Below are positions 45,416-57,855 of a DNA stretch of 64,000 nucleotides, one piece after another. The notes under the pieces are model-generated. The model did no database searches, was not told the origin of the DNA, and was given only the letters and a program-made list of their open reading frames with translations. The position numbers and the translations under genes are program-made. The first letter of the stretch is position 1. Each line of letters opens with the position of its first letter. This stretch comes from Sphaerolaimus hirsutus (taxonomy: Eukaryota; Nematoda; Chromadorea; Monhysterida; Sphaerolaimidae), in assembly GCA_964036195.1 (NCBI GenBank), contig OZ038460.1, positions 7,009,504 through 7,073,503 on the forward strand. Reading direction: 5' to 3'.

Positions 45416-46586
45416 CACTGGTGTTGGCTTGGCTTCGGACACTTGGTCAATTTTTATAAAAAACTTCATTCCGCCGGAACTACATAACTCTGAAAATTTT
45501 GGCTGGTATCCATAAAAAACCCTAACATTTTTCTAAAAATGCCATGGAACACCCCACAGTATAACGCCATGTGGGCCGCGTAGGAGGCCCACACATTTTT
45601 TTATACAAAATTTCATTGCTGACTTGGGTTCGGACACTTCCTTTATGTAGCTGTAAATCTGTCTTTCAAGGCTGGATTTTGGCTTTGAAGACTCTGGCTA
45701 GCTGCCAGAGTCCAATTCCTTTAAAAAATCTGATTAGGATAGACTTTTTTACCTCATGCTTCTCGATACTTGTTGTGTGAGTTAACAATCATTTTCCTCA
45801 GTTCCTCACACATGTGCATCACTCAAGCACAGTTTGCATGCAATTTTGGGCATTCAGCAGTGTGAAGGGCACTGGGAACAACCAGGACAGTTATAGGGGG
45901 TTGTGGGAAATCTTTTATACACACCCCTATTCAAGGAAACCTTCCTAAACTAGAGGCGTTTAAGTGCAAAAAATAATTGTGTGTATGTTACCTTTTTACT
46001 ACTAAATTTTTACATTTTTTGAATTTTACATTTTTGCTCTTAAGCGTCTTGAGTTTGGGGGGTTTCCTTGAATAGAGGTGAGAATAAAAAAATCCCCACA
46101 ACCCCCTGTAATTATCCTGGTTGTTCCCAGTGCCCTACACACTGCTGAATTCCCCAAATCGCATGCAAACTGTGCTTGAGTGATGCACATGTGTGAGGAA
46201 CTGAGGAAAATGATTGTTAACTCAACCAACAAGTATCAAGAACATGAGGTAATAAAAGTCTATCCTAATCTATTTTATTAAAATAATTGGACTCTGGCAA
46301 CTAGCCAGAGTCTTCAAAGCCAAAATCCGGCCTTGAAAGACAGATTTACTGCTACATAAAGGAAGTGTCCGAACCCAAGTCAGCAATGAAATTTTGTATA
46401 AAAAAATGTGTGGGCAACTTACGCGGCCCACATGGCATTATACTGGGGGGTGTCCCATGGCTTTTGTAGTCACACGTTTTGGCTTTATTTCGGTACCGGC
46501 CAAAATTTTCTGAGATAATAGTTCTGGTGGAATGAAGTTTTTTTATAAAAAATTTCTAAGTGTCCGAACCCAAGCCAACACCGGTG
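45416..46586. mobile_element. 1.17-kb hairpin element
   Basis: CACTGGTGTTGGCTTGG...TCGGACACTT at the left is mirrored by AAGTGTCCGAACCCAAGCCA...CACCGGTG at the right, flanked by TA (45414-45415, 46587-46588). The two halves are reverse complements along almost their whole length of about 560 bp, leaving a loop of only some 50 bp near 45980-46030. There is no gene. A transcript would fold into a very long duplex. Confidence 0.9.
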
Positions 46587-46854
46587 TAGACGTCACGCTT
46601 TTGTCACTGAATACCTAGCTGGCTACGTGTAGGCGTAAAAATAGTCACGGCTATAACCCAAAGTTTCCTGGACGGTTATATACCAAAATGTCCAGTCCAA
46701 AATGGGGTAACAACTGCAAAATGACACTAATGGGTAATTGCCGGAAGGATGCGATGGGATTCAGTGTAATGCATGGACGCGGGGCTCTTTCTACGCCATA
46801 TCGCTGGGACCGAACAACGTCGCGGTCACAGTAGGTCATGACTACATTGTGTCA

Positions 46855-47130
46855 TGGTGTCGATAACTTCTTTTCCATTTTCCGTTTCCGTTTTCTGGAG
46901 GCAAAATTTTTCCGTTTCCATTTCTAATTTTCTGGCAGATAATTTTTTCCCGTTGTATGTTTCCGTTTTCCCGCTCATTTTCCGTTTTCCTGCACAATTT
47001 TGCATTTTCCGGTTTTTGCTGTTTACCGATCTCCGGCAATTGCAAAAAATTCAGTTTCCGTTTCATTTCTCCGACAGATGCAAAAATTATTTTTTCGTTT
47101 CCCTTTTACAAAAAAATATTTTTTGACACT
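46855..47130. mobile_element. Family A-like remnant (GGAAAACGG units, reverse strand)
   Basis: Repeated TTTTCCGTTTCC units ending TTTTTTTGACACT match the family A array in reverse orientation. The left terminus is eroded and no duplication was found. Confidence 0.6.
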
Positions 47131-47135
47131 TAAAC

Positions 47136-47625
47136 CATAGTTGTTAAAACGCATTTACATATACTCGACAAATACGAATACTCGAGTACTGCGTAAATAC
47201 GTTTACTCCCGAAAAGAATACCGGTACTCACTTACTCGCGTACTTTTTGAATATACGCGAGTCCCTAAAACGTATTTCAAGGGGACATAGAAAGTCATTT
47301 TGACAGGCAGAAAGTGACAAACATCGGAAGAAATACGTATTTTATCAGGAGAAAACCTTCCACATTCTTTGGCATATTCCAGAGTCAAAATTAACAAACA
47401 ATGACTGTTACGTTTTCTGTGAGAGAAACTACCCACTTTTACGTTTTCTGCGTAAAAAAACACCCACTTTTACGTTTTCCCAGGAAAAAAGTATTTTACT
47501 CACGTTCTACGCAGTGTGAAAGTAAAAACATTTACCTTAGGTTTTCTGTACTCAGCCGTGAGGAAAATAAAAATACTTCACGTTTACATTTACTCTGAAA
47601 AAGTTCAGTACTTTTAACAACTCTG
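47136..47625. mobile_element. hAT-like family B copy
   Basis: It starts CATAGTTGTTAAAACGC and ends TTTTAACAACTCTG. The flanks ACTTAAAC (47128-47135) and ACTTACAC (47626-47633) match at 7 of 8 bases. Confidence 0.82.
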
Positions 47626-47995
47626 ACTTACACTAGTCATGATCTGCAAATAAAATGGACAAGAGTTCATAAGAGCATCCAAAGTTACCGGCTAGATTAA
47701 ACCGCATAAATTTAATCCTTGCAAAATTCCGATGCAATGATAGTTCAGTGTATAAAAAATATGACTATAATATAGTATAGGTAAGATAAAATATACTTAA
47801 TTCAGCGTTTTGATCTTTTAATTCGCTACAGAAACCAACAAGAAATTTCGAAGAAAAAAAAAGTGAACGTGCAAATAGGTAAAATACCTAATGCCTTTTG
47901 TAACTGAAAAGGGTAAGAATGGTCCGCGAGTAATTTTAAACAAAGCAGTCACAAAGGCCAAAGCCCTTTCTCGAATGATACTAATCCCTCAATGC

Positions 47996-48293
47996 CAGAG
48001 TTGTTAAAAATACTTTACCTTTTTCAAAGTATACATAAACATAACGTATTTCTTTCATACTGCCTTAGTACAGAAACGATAAAACAAACTTTGTAGAAGC
48101 CTATTTCTCTCCCTGTTTCCTTCTATGACTTGAAAAAGCTATTTAGAAGCCTATCTGAAATAGGTTTCCTGCACTAGATTTACATTCAAAAGGCATTGTG
48201 GAAGCGAGTACAGGTACTTTTTCAGAGGACTAGAATCTGGAAAAACTTTTAAAAATCTGGAATACCCCTTACAAATAAGTTTTAACAACTTTG
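47996..48293. mobile_element. Degraded hAT-like family B copy
   Basis: It starts CAGAGTTGTTAAAAATAC and ends TTTTAACAACTTTG. The flanking octamers do not match well, so it is old or a chimera. Confidence 0.6.
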
Positions 48294-49386
48294 CTCTATA
48301 AAGGTGCGATAGTGCGAAAGCGAGTGCAGGCATGATGTGCCATGATACACCATCATCTGAACTAGGGATGGAAAATCTACTTTTAGCATTGCATTTTTGC
48401 AAGCTCGTGCATTTTTTCAAATCGATTTTCTGAATATATTTTCCAGTCTGAATCAATCAAATCAGTCTTTTTTCAAACGGCCAATAGTGGCGAAAAGGAC
48501 AAGAAATTTTTTACAGTGACACTGGTCAATGCATTGTTGCATCTATTGCGGACATTACGCTACGGAGCCATGGTATATAACGCAATCGGTGGTGATTTCT
48601 GTAAAAAAAATCCATTTAATTGTTGACATATTACGTATGTCGAATGTTCCTATCGTCAACTAGAGAAGTTGGTCATGGAACGTTGTTTAATCAAACAAAA
48701 ACGAGAAAGTAAACATGGAGAGTGGTGTTTCATACTTCAAATGCATTTTGGCTGGAATTTATATACACTAACATATCACATATTTTTATTATATGCAGAA
48801 ATGGAAACTATGATGCCAAAAATGCCACAAAATCAATGAAAACCCCCTAACAAGCAATAGGAATTTCTATTGCAAGTATTACATGCTAGCGAACAGGAAA
48901 ATTGCTAAATATTTATAACTAGGGAATCAATGCAAGAAGTGTGCCTTTTGATTCGTTCAAATTTAATTTGACCCTCCGGATTTCCAAAAATCGTATTTTT
49001 ATTCAAATCTGTCAAAAAATCAAGTGCCATCTCTAATCTGAACGATACCGAGTCACGGCTAAAGCACAGACCAGTTGATTTTTTTATTTCGCTACGGTTT
49101 TTCTCCACCCGATAACGTCAAGAGAATCAGACGCCCATCCATTAACAAAATTGTACAGAAGGAAATTTATGGCACCATTTAAATGGGTGAAGCATCTATC
49201 CGTAATGGCGAAACCATGGGGAGGGTGTTCTACCGACGGGGGCGGGTGTAAAAAATAAATAGGATTTTTCGACATATTTAATAAATTTAACACGATAATC
49301 CTTCAAAAATTAGGAATTTGCAAGAAAATCCTTTAGGCAATGTTCATCTGACCACAGGCTTAAAATTGAAAAGCATGTGCAGAAAG
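48294..49386. other. Unassigned stretch
   Basis: No domain, repeat terminus or splice-consistent gene was recognised. Confidence 0.4.
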
Positions 49387-50754
49387 CACGTATCCAGGGG
49401 GTGCGGGGGGGGCTGCAGCCCCCCTTCTTGGGTGAGACCCGAAAAACTTAGGGAAAATGTAACTGTCAGTGCGATTTTTCAGAGTCCCATGTAAAAATTT
49501 TGCACGCAAGCGCGCATTTTTCCATCACACAGGTATTTTTTCAGTGGGTAGATCTACCCCTGTGTTCTAATTTAATGTAAAATACACTCTACGACGTGAC
49601 CGTCGCTCTCTGTATGTATATTTACGTACATATACAGCAACCTTTGGCCCAGTGCCGACTAGGGCTCGAACTCGACTCGTGACTCGAGGGTAGAACAGGG
49701 TACCGACTCGACTCGCCCGACTCGACCGGCAAAATATGGCCCAAACTCGAGACTCGAGGTTTTTGCCTGACTCGACTCGAAATTTTGGCAAATTTCGAGT
49801 CAGGGTTTCCATTGAATAATGTCCTAAAATATCAATTTGGATATGAAATTTTAAACATATTTTCCAAAAATTTTGCGCGCAAGCGCGCATTTCCACAACA
49901 CATGCATGGTATATTGTGGATTGGCTGGCATATGTATTGAATGGTGTTAAAACTCAAATTTCTTATTACCATACAATTCTACATAATGTGAGTGAACACG
50001 CTAGTTTAGTGCCATTTTTAGGTAAACTCATCAATCCGCTTTGATAAAATGCATCTGAGTTTACTGAAATGAGATATTCTTTATCCCCATCAACTGCAGT
50101 TGACATATACAACATTCTGGTAAACTCAAATGCATTCAAAGTCGATTTATGAGTTTACCAAAATCTGGCAGTAAACTAGCGTGTGCTGCGCCACATACAC
50201 ACACACCACCTCATATGCATTGCACAACGTTGGCACTGATCCAAAAAATGTTGTAAAAGATGTTGATTTTCCATCCCTAGCTGATTTTTTTTGCAACTTT
50301 ATTTGTAACAACATGAGTGATAAAAAGTTCTATTTTTGCTTTATCTTGATATTTAAATGAACTGTTGGCGTTTAAACTTCATTAAGTGTGTGTGACAACA
50401 TTGGTGGAGAAACCAGTGTCAAAAATTACTGAAAGGGTCATACCCAAAAGTAATGCACCCGACTCGACTTGAGACTCGAGATTTTTGCCCGACTCGACTC
50501 GACTTTTCACTGGCTCGCCCGACTCGACTCGCCGACTCGACCGGAAAAAATTTGGGGATGCGACTCGAACTCGAGTTTGAAAAAAATCGAGTTTCTAGCC
50601 CTAGTGCCGACGCCAACGAATGACGCTAGCGCCATGGCGCCATTCAGTCACTGTATTGGTCAAATTTTAGGGGGAGAGCTGGGCTTTCACCCCGCTCACC
50701 GGGGTTCCATAAACAAACAGACCCCCCGTTCAAAAATCCTGGATACGGCCCTGA
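49387..50754. mobile_element. CGTATCCAGG-ended element with nested insertions
   Basis: GCACGTATCCAGGGGG at the left is mirrored by CAAAAATCCTGGATACGGCC at the right. The same ends occur at 41432-42692. Family E (49660-50603) lies inside, and that holds a CTAGTTTA foldback (about 49988-50190). Confidence 0.7.
49660..50603. mobile_element. hAT-like element family E (GACTCGACTCG units)
   Basis: The left end TAGGGCTCGAACTCGACTCG and right end GAGTTTCTAGCCCTA are inverted repeats. They are flanked by the perfect octamer GTGCCGAC (49652-49659, 50604-50611). Both subterminal zones (49670-49800, 50460-50590) are arrays of GACTCGACTCG with CGACCGG variants. Confidence 0.9.
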
Positions 50755-50759
50755 TTTGC

Positions 50760-51115
50760 AGCAAAAGGACATCTGAGGGGCCATAAAAGCTCCTAACCAG
50801 CTAACAGCAGCTGTAATAAGCTAAAAATATTCCTTCAAAATGAAATTCAATTACCTTCACTCAAACTTGTTCAAATTCTAATCAAATGAAAATACCACAA
50901 CAAGGATTATTGATATGGCGTTAAGTTGGTCTGCCGGCGCTCTGATAAATTGAAAGTGCTTCTAAATTTTCGAATACAAGAAATGTGATCGATAAGAGCA
51001 CTTGCGCACTTGAATTTGGATAAATTTTGAAGTGTACAAGATTATCAACAGTAGATAAGAATTCTATGCAGAATAAGTATGGTGCAGCACCAAAGGGAGA
51101 GAATTTATGCTAAAC

Positions 51116-51148
<33 letters not shown>

Positions 51149-51937
51149 ACAGTATTTATTACTACAGTAAATTTACAACATTTACAATAGCTACATAAAT
51201 TTTTATGTTCGCCAGAGGTAATAAGGAATTACTAAGTAACCACAAAGCTATGAAATTTAATCAAGCATCCTCCACGACCCACGTTCAATCGAATGTTGTG
51301 ATGTAAATACCATGCCATCCCATGACATGAGCAGCTGGCAAATCATAATAAATATAAAAATAATAAAATATAAATAATATAAAACGTGCAAAAATTGAAA
51401 TTCAGTGGTATTTTACCGAAGATTTTTTGGTCAAATTGCTCATTTTACAAAAAAATTAAATAACTATAGAAAATACCAAAAAAATGAAATATAATTAATT
51501 ACACAAATTTATCCGGGTACTGGGTAAAAAAGTACTTAAGCTGGGTATTTTATGCACTTGGGTATTTACTGGTAGGTTAACTTTGAAAAAGTCCGGTACT
51601 TATAAACAACTCTGATTATACAAGGTTAGGGGTGCATAATGAATCATGATTACATAATGATTATACTTGACCAATAAACTATATAATGAGCAGTCGCGGA
51701 GTGGGGGTGACCACTACTGTGCTGATTAGTTTGTTTATGCAGTATTTATCATCTGGTTTATATCACCCATTTTATGGTCCAACTGGTTTATCACACGTTT
51801 CCGCCCATATAAAATAATCAAATTTTTGCTACAAAATAAATCTTTGTAATTTTAATGAAGGGGTGGCAAGGTGTTGAGATGTTGTCCGCGATGTTGCCAC
51901 TTCGGAACACCTAAATAAAATGTTATGATTAATTAAG
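50760..51937. other. Unassigned AT-rich DNA
   Basis: It holds an ATT trinucleotide run at 51117-51148 and a family B right end (CAACTCTG at 51607-51614, with GGGTATTT units before it). No gene is seen. Confidence 0.5.
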
Positions 51938-52820
51938 TATTTATAACGGCTCCGCACCTGTACGCACAAACGCCCGGCGCGCACAAACGCCTGGCACGCA
52001 CAAAATGAAAGTCCAGTACGCAAAAATGCCCGGTATGCACAAAACTGTAGCTGTGTGCGTGCCGCACAATGTGCGTGCCAGTCGTTTGTGCGCGCTGGTC
52101 ATATGTGCGGGCGGCGCTTGTATCCTGGCTGGCTCCTAGGTTCAAACGGGATTGACTTTTCGGGATCGGGATCGGGATTGGCTTTAGAGATTTCGGGATC
52201 AGGATTGACCTTTTGGGATTGGGATCAGGATTGGCTTTTGAGATTTTGGGATTGGGATTGACCTTTCAGGATCGGGCTTGGGATTGGCAATTTTCAGGAT
52301 TGGGATTGTAAAAAATTCTCATACTGAAGGATTTTGTCTACTTAACTGCAAAAATGGGCTTAAAACACTTTTAAAAAAATTTTCATTTGACTTTTCAATC
52401 TTTTTACCGCTTTTGGCGCTTTTTTCAAGTAATAAAATGAAAAGTCATGTGACAAACAAATACTTTATTTCAAAATTAAGCAATCATTACGCCGGCAGTT
52501 CACGGCTGGTAATTAAAAAAACTGCGGCCAGCGCCCAATTCCCCCAAATGCCATGATGCCAGAGTTTTTTTGGAAGCATCCAGGTGCTCATGTATGGGGG
52601 GCAAACACAAAGTGAGGGGGCGTGTGAAAATCCCCTGCCCGGTACGCACAAATGACTGGTACGCACAAATGACCGGTACGCACAAATGACCGGTACGCAC
52701 AGAGCATCAGATTTGTGCGTACGGGGCATTTGTGCGTGGCGGGCTCAATTTTGTGCGTGCCGGGCGTTTGTGCGCGCCGGGCGTTTGTGCGTAGGAGGCC
52801 TGGCCCTTTATAACTACCTA
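51938..52820. mobile_element. Foldback element of GTACGCACAAATGACCG units
   Basis: TATTTATAACGGCTCCGCAC on the left and GGCCTGGCCCTTTATAACTA on the right are roughly mirrored. Both arms consist of CGCACAAACGCCCGG-like units (52620-52690 are near-perfect 17-bp direct repeats). A truncated family D element (from 52139) is nested. Confidence 0.65.
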
Positions 52821-53511
52821 ATCAAGAAGCACACAATCATAATACGAAAATAAATGTCGGGACGGCAGCAGAAAAGCCATCCGCCAACGTTTTTTTATAA
52901 ATTTTATCCGAGATTAATGTATGCAATCTGCAATGGGTTTTCGATGTGGCGAGGGTTCGGTCAAGCAAATCATTAGAGAACACAGTTGAAAAATAAATTA
53001 GACAGAGGACAATGGCCATATGAAGCGTGAAATCGGATGTCAGGCACCAGGTTCAGCTGACCTTTCTTCCAACATTAACGACTGACTAACGTAAACTAGA
53101 AACATGACAGTACTTCTGGGGCCAGTGCAGAGCGTATAAAATGTCAATCAAATTTGTCAAGTGTCATGTAAAATGCATGGCAATATGAAGAGTAAAATTG
53201 CCACGTATTTTTACACGTACAACAGCTTCACAGTTCACACCAAAAGTTACATCTCTATGGACTTCCAATTTTCAAAACCGCACTCTAAAGATAGTCCCTG
53301 GCCCGACATAAGAATGCCCGCCCCGCACTTTTGAAAACCTACATAAATATAGGTACTTACATATCTAGGTAGGTTACTCGTATTTATATAGTAAAATGAA
53401 GCATAGTATAAATACGAGGTCGGACACACACTGTCTGCTTTTTCATATGTGCATATGCCCACCCCATCTTCGCTAAATTGGAGTCAAACATTTTACCCAG
53501 TTCGGGACTGG
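52821..53511. other. Unassigned stretch
   Basis: A possible remnant of the CTGTAAAATGTCA foldback type lies near 53110-53200. Otherwise nothing is recognised. Confidence 0.4.
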
Positions 53512-55060
53512 CACCAGGGGCCAGTTCCGCAAGTAGACAAGTTAAGAGTTAAAAGTTAAGAGTTGAGTTAAAGGTTAAAAGTTGAGACAAAAGTTGAGTT
53601 AAAAGTTAAGAGTTGAGTTAAAGGTTAAAAGTTGAGTCAAAAGTTGAGTTAAAAGTTAAGAGTTGAGTTAAAGGTTAAAAGTTGTCTCAAAAGTTGAGTT
53701 AAAAGTTAAGAGTTGAGTTAAAGGTTAAAAGTTGAGTCAAAAGTTGAGTTAAATGTTAAGAGTTGAGTTAAAGGTTAAAATGTGAGTTAAAATTTGATTT
53801 AAAAGACAAATGGGTCATTCGTTGCAGAAGCGCGATACGCTGATCTTCAATCATATTTTGTCCCCGCATGGCCATTTTGAAACAACGTTCATCGATTTTT
53901 TTTTTAGCGATAATTTTTTTGGATACATTATTTTCAAATGTCATGCATACAACATTGGCAGCATGCCAGCGAACAGCCGTATCAATACCAATTTCACATT
54001 TTTATTTTTTTACCATCATTTTCCACTTGTCTCTTAACTCTCAACTCAACTCTTAACTCAACTTTTAACTCAACTCTTAACTCTTAACTCAACTTTTAAC
54101 CTTTAACTCCACTCTTAACATTTCACTCAACTTTTAACTCAACTCTTAAATTTTAACTTTTCTCTTAAACTTTAACTTTACTCTTAACCAGAGTTGTGAA
54201 AGTGTATTTACACTTACCCGAAATACCCGGGTAAATGGGTATTTATATTTACACTTACACTTACACTTTCATAAAATACCCATACACTTTTTTTACACTT
54301 TCCTCAGCAAAATACCCGGGTACAGAAAGTGTATTTTTTTTCTTTCAGATGGCCCTGTTTTATGCTTTTGAGAAAGCATAAAATAGGGTCATGTACAAAA
54401 AATAACTGCACAGTGCACACATGCAGTTATGCATTGAATGTAGAAAATATGGAAAAGGTACAAACTAGCCTTTGATCTCCAACCTTTGATCAGTACTCAT
54501 GGTATTCTACAGTTTCATCATACTTTTGTAAAAAGGACAAGATCAATGGAAATTCATCAGCTGGACACAAAGTCAACTGGCTTTTGCATTGACATTTGCT
54601 GCATGTCCATTCTTGCATTTAAACAGTGTGTATCGCATTGCTTAATCAGTCAAATATCAACACTGAAAAAGTCCCATTATTAGAGAACTTCATACCACTA
54701 CAGTATTTGTTACAGTCTGAAATATTTCATAAAATGCAGTAAAATGTGAAATAATGCATGAAAATGACAAATAAATTGATCTAAAGGTGAAAACAGTGGT
54801 GTTTTCTAATGCTCAACAGTGAGAGCTCTTTCAAAAAAAATTTTTACACTTACACTTTTTTTACACTTTCCTAGGTATTTTTAAAATACCTTACACTTTT
54901 AGTATCCATACTCAAAATTTGGAAAGTGTATTTACACTTACACTTACACTTTCCAAAAATACCGGTATTTTAACAACTCTGCTCTTAACTCGCCATTTGT
55001 CATTTTACTCAACTCTTAACTTTTAACTCTTAACTTGTCCACTTGCGGAACCGGCACCTG
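53512..55060. mobile_element. Foldback element family M, complete, interrupted by family B
   Basis: GGCCAGTTCCGCAAGTAGAC at the left is mirrored by GTCCACTTGCGGAACCGG at the right. The left arm has four repeats of a roughly 64-bp block made of AAGAGTTGAGTTAAAGG units. The right arm is AACTCTTAACTC. The centre (53820-54030) matches 20890-21060 in reverse. Family B sits at 54189-54981. Confidence 0.82.
54189..54981. mobile_element. hAT-like family B variant with TACACTTACACT units
   Basis: It starts CAGAGTTGTGAAAGTG and ends TTTTAACAACTCTG, flanked by the perfect octamer CTCTTAAC (54181-54188, 54982-54989). In place of the TACGTTTACG units of the other copies, both ends consist of ACACTTACACTT units. 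Confidence 0.92.
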
Positions 55061-55067
55061 GTGCTAC

Positions 55068-56068
55068 TAGGGTTGGCCGATGTTTTTTTAAACGGTTTTT
55101 TTATGAAAAAAACATGACGTCCGAAATGTTTTTTTTAATTAAAAACATCGGCCGAAATTTTTAGTACTAAGCACTATACAAAGGTTATAAAAGGAGGTTG
55201 TTACTTTGGGAGTGAAGTTACACACTGTGGAGGTACATGGAAGCGCATTACCTCAATATTATATACTACAGCAACATATGACAGCTTATAAACCCATGGT
55301 AGCAAATAGAAATGGATGCTTTGATGCTAAAAATGCCACAAAACCAATGAAAACAACCACCAATGTCAATTTGTGTGTGAAATTGCGCGCAAGCGCGCTA
55401 TTTCACACACAAATTGACATTGGTGGTTGTTTTCATTGGTTTTGTGGCATTTTTAGTATCAAAGTATCCATTTATATATGCTACCATGGATTAATAAGCC
55501 GTCGTATGTCGATGAGGTCATATGACGTCCGCACACTGCATCGAAGTGTATCCCGATCTCGGTATTGAAAAAAATATATCATTCTACCGTATATCTTCAA
55601 ATAAGACCCCTTCGAATAAGTGCCCCTGTTGGCGAGTTGAGGAGGATAAAATACCGTATTACCTTGAATTTAAGTAAATAATATTGAGGTAATGTGCTTC
55701 CATGTACCTCCACAGTGTGTAACTTCACTCCCAAAGTAACAACCTCCTTTTATAACCTTTTTTCATCACTATTCCGTGCCAAACTTTACCTGAAGTCACG
55801 AACATTTGACTATAACGCGATATACGAACGTATCGACAAAAAAATGGATATTTTTGACACAAATCACCACTTATAATGCTATCCCATGGCTCAACAGCCA
55901 TTATATGGTCATATATAACATCACAGAGTATTGCCACTGTCTGATATACCTAATATATGTTGACACAAGGTCATATCTGGGAGCTTTAAAAAAAACGTTT
56001 TTTATTTAAAAAAACGTTTTTTGATAAAAAAAACATTGAGTTAAAAAAAACGTTTTTTTCCAACCCTA
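55068..56068. mobile_element. hAT-like element family C (AAAAAACGTTTTTT units)
   Basis: TAGGGTTGGCCGATG at the left and GTTTTTTTCCAACCCTA at the right are flanked by the perfect octamer GGTGCTAC (55060-55067, 56069-56076). The ends are runs of AAAAAACG/CGTTTTTT. Inside is a palindrome centred on GCGCGCAAGCGCGC (about 55316-55465) and family Z-like TACCGTATA/TACCGTATTACC pieces (55585-55665). A truncated relative is at 25996-27337. Confidence 0.88.
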
Positions 56069-56502
56069 GGTGCTACTACAAAAAAATGGACGATCCGTAA
56101 AAGTTCACAGTCGAACAAATTCACCATTACATGATAAACACACGGCAGGCGGTATGAAACATTTGACAAATACATGCAAATGCGATGAGCATCCTACGCC
56201 GGGGCGTAATGTGGCAGGTTTCCATCACATAGACAATTGCGAATTGACACTAGAAAGGCAAAAAACTGTCATTGTGATAAAGCAGCCATCGCAAACACCG
56301 ACGCAGGTTCACGTGTCGGCTCCGTGCCGGTACACATCTAAACCCATTACACATCTAGACAGCGTCTGCGGATAAACAGCGATTATCTACATCTATCAAT
56401 CGATTGTTCAATCACCTACATCTAAAGGTCTATCATTCAATCAAACATATGTACCTAGCTGTTATTTAGCGCGCCCAAATTTGGTTGGATGATAGTGAGC
56501 TA

Positions 56503-57438
56503 GGGTGGCAAAAAAATTTTTTACTGAAAATACAGGGTGGCCCACGTCAGCCGCACGAATTCAATTGGCTCCCAACACGTCAATTTTGGATGGAAATGGC
56601 TGAAATTTGGTATGAGGCGAGGGTAGATAAATGTACCCCATTTGTTATGTTAAGTGCACGGTTTCATATCACAAGATTTCATGTTGAACGTGAAGCACAG
56701 TTTCATATTCACATGTTGAAAACAGTCACAATTTAGGTGGTCCTGTGAGTCATATGGTTTTTGCATATGATGTGATAACTGTGACAAATCTGGTGATATG
56801 AATGTGTGCGCTTAACATACTAAATAGGGAACATTTATCTACCATGTCAAATTTGGGCTATTTTTATGAAGAATTGGTGATTTGGTAGACAATTGAAACT
56901 TGTTTGACGGTTCAAACACGTACAAAACTGTGTTTCACGTTCCGACATGAATTTTTGTTATGTGGAACCGTGCACTTAACATAACAAATGGGGTACATTT
57001 TTCTACCGACATACAAAATTTGAGCAGTTTTCATTCAAAATTGACGTGTTGGGAGCCAATTGAAACCATGCGCCTAACATGGGCCACCCGATAGATACAA
57101 AAAAATTTCAGTGGCCGGAAAATGGAAATTTCATGAAAACGGCAAAAATTAATGAAATTTGCTGGAAATGGTAATCATTGCTGAAATTTTGATGGAAAAT
57201 GGAAAAAATGCACATAATTGAAAGACTGCATGCATGTTTACCAGTTTGACTGAAACAGAAAACAAACAGTTGAGCCTGAAAAAGGGAATATGAGGCAGAA
57301 AAACAGAAAATTTAGCTGGAAAATGGAAAAAGGTGGAAAAACTGAAAATTTAGCTGGAAAACAAAAAATGAAAAAATTAGTGGCCAGAAAATGGAAAATG
57401 CCAAAAATTTGCTGCAGAAAATGGAAATTTGACAGCCT
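56503..57438. mobile_element. Family A-like copy split by a TA-flanked element
   Basis: TAGGGTGGCAAAAAAATTTT at the left and GAAATTTGACAGCCTA at the right match family A ends, with GGAAAATGGAAA units before the right end. No matching flanking octamer was found. A second element lies inside at 56531-57088. Confidence 0.7.
56531..57088. mobile_element. CAGGGTGGCCCA-ended inverted-repeat element
   Basis: CAGGGTGGCCCACGTCAG and ATTGGCTCCCAACACGTCAA at the left are mirrored by TTGACGTGTTGGGAGCCAAT and ACATGGGCCACCCGA at the right, with TA on both sides. The terminal repeats are about 60 bp. The centre has CACGGTTTCATATC/TATGTGGAACCGTGC pairs. It has no coding capacity. Confidence 0.8.
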
Positions 57439-57659
57439 AGATACCATTAGTGACCACATGCTCTATAGTGGGCGGTGAACACAAAGGCATACAGTTCTAT
57501 GCCTTTGCTTTTGCTGCCCACTGTAGAGTGTCAAATAATATGCTTATCTCTTAATCCTAGATGTGTAATGGGTAGAATTAGGTGGGTGGCGGTTTTAGAT
57601 GTACAATGGGTTTAGATGTGTTCTAGGTGTCCACTTGTGGGCGGCCCGCACATGAGTTG

Positions 57660-57855
57660 ACACGTGTGTGAACTGGGGCCAGTTTCGCAAGTGGAGAAGT
57701 AAAAGCGCAAAAGCGAGATGAAATGAGAAAAAAATGGCGAAAGCGAAGAGAAATTACTCAATGTTTTCATTATTTTACTTCGCTTGTTTTTTTTTCATTT
57801 GCCATTTCACTTCGCTTTTGCAATTTTACTTCTCACTTCTTCAGTTGCGGTGCAT
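57660..57855. mobile_element. Short foldback, GCAAAAGCGA units
   Basis: GGGGCCAGTTTCGCAAGTGG is mirrored by TTCAGTTGCGG and the arms are AAAAGCGCAAAAGCGA against TCGCTTTTGCAATTTTAC. The ends resemble family M but the unit differs. Confidence 0.65.
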
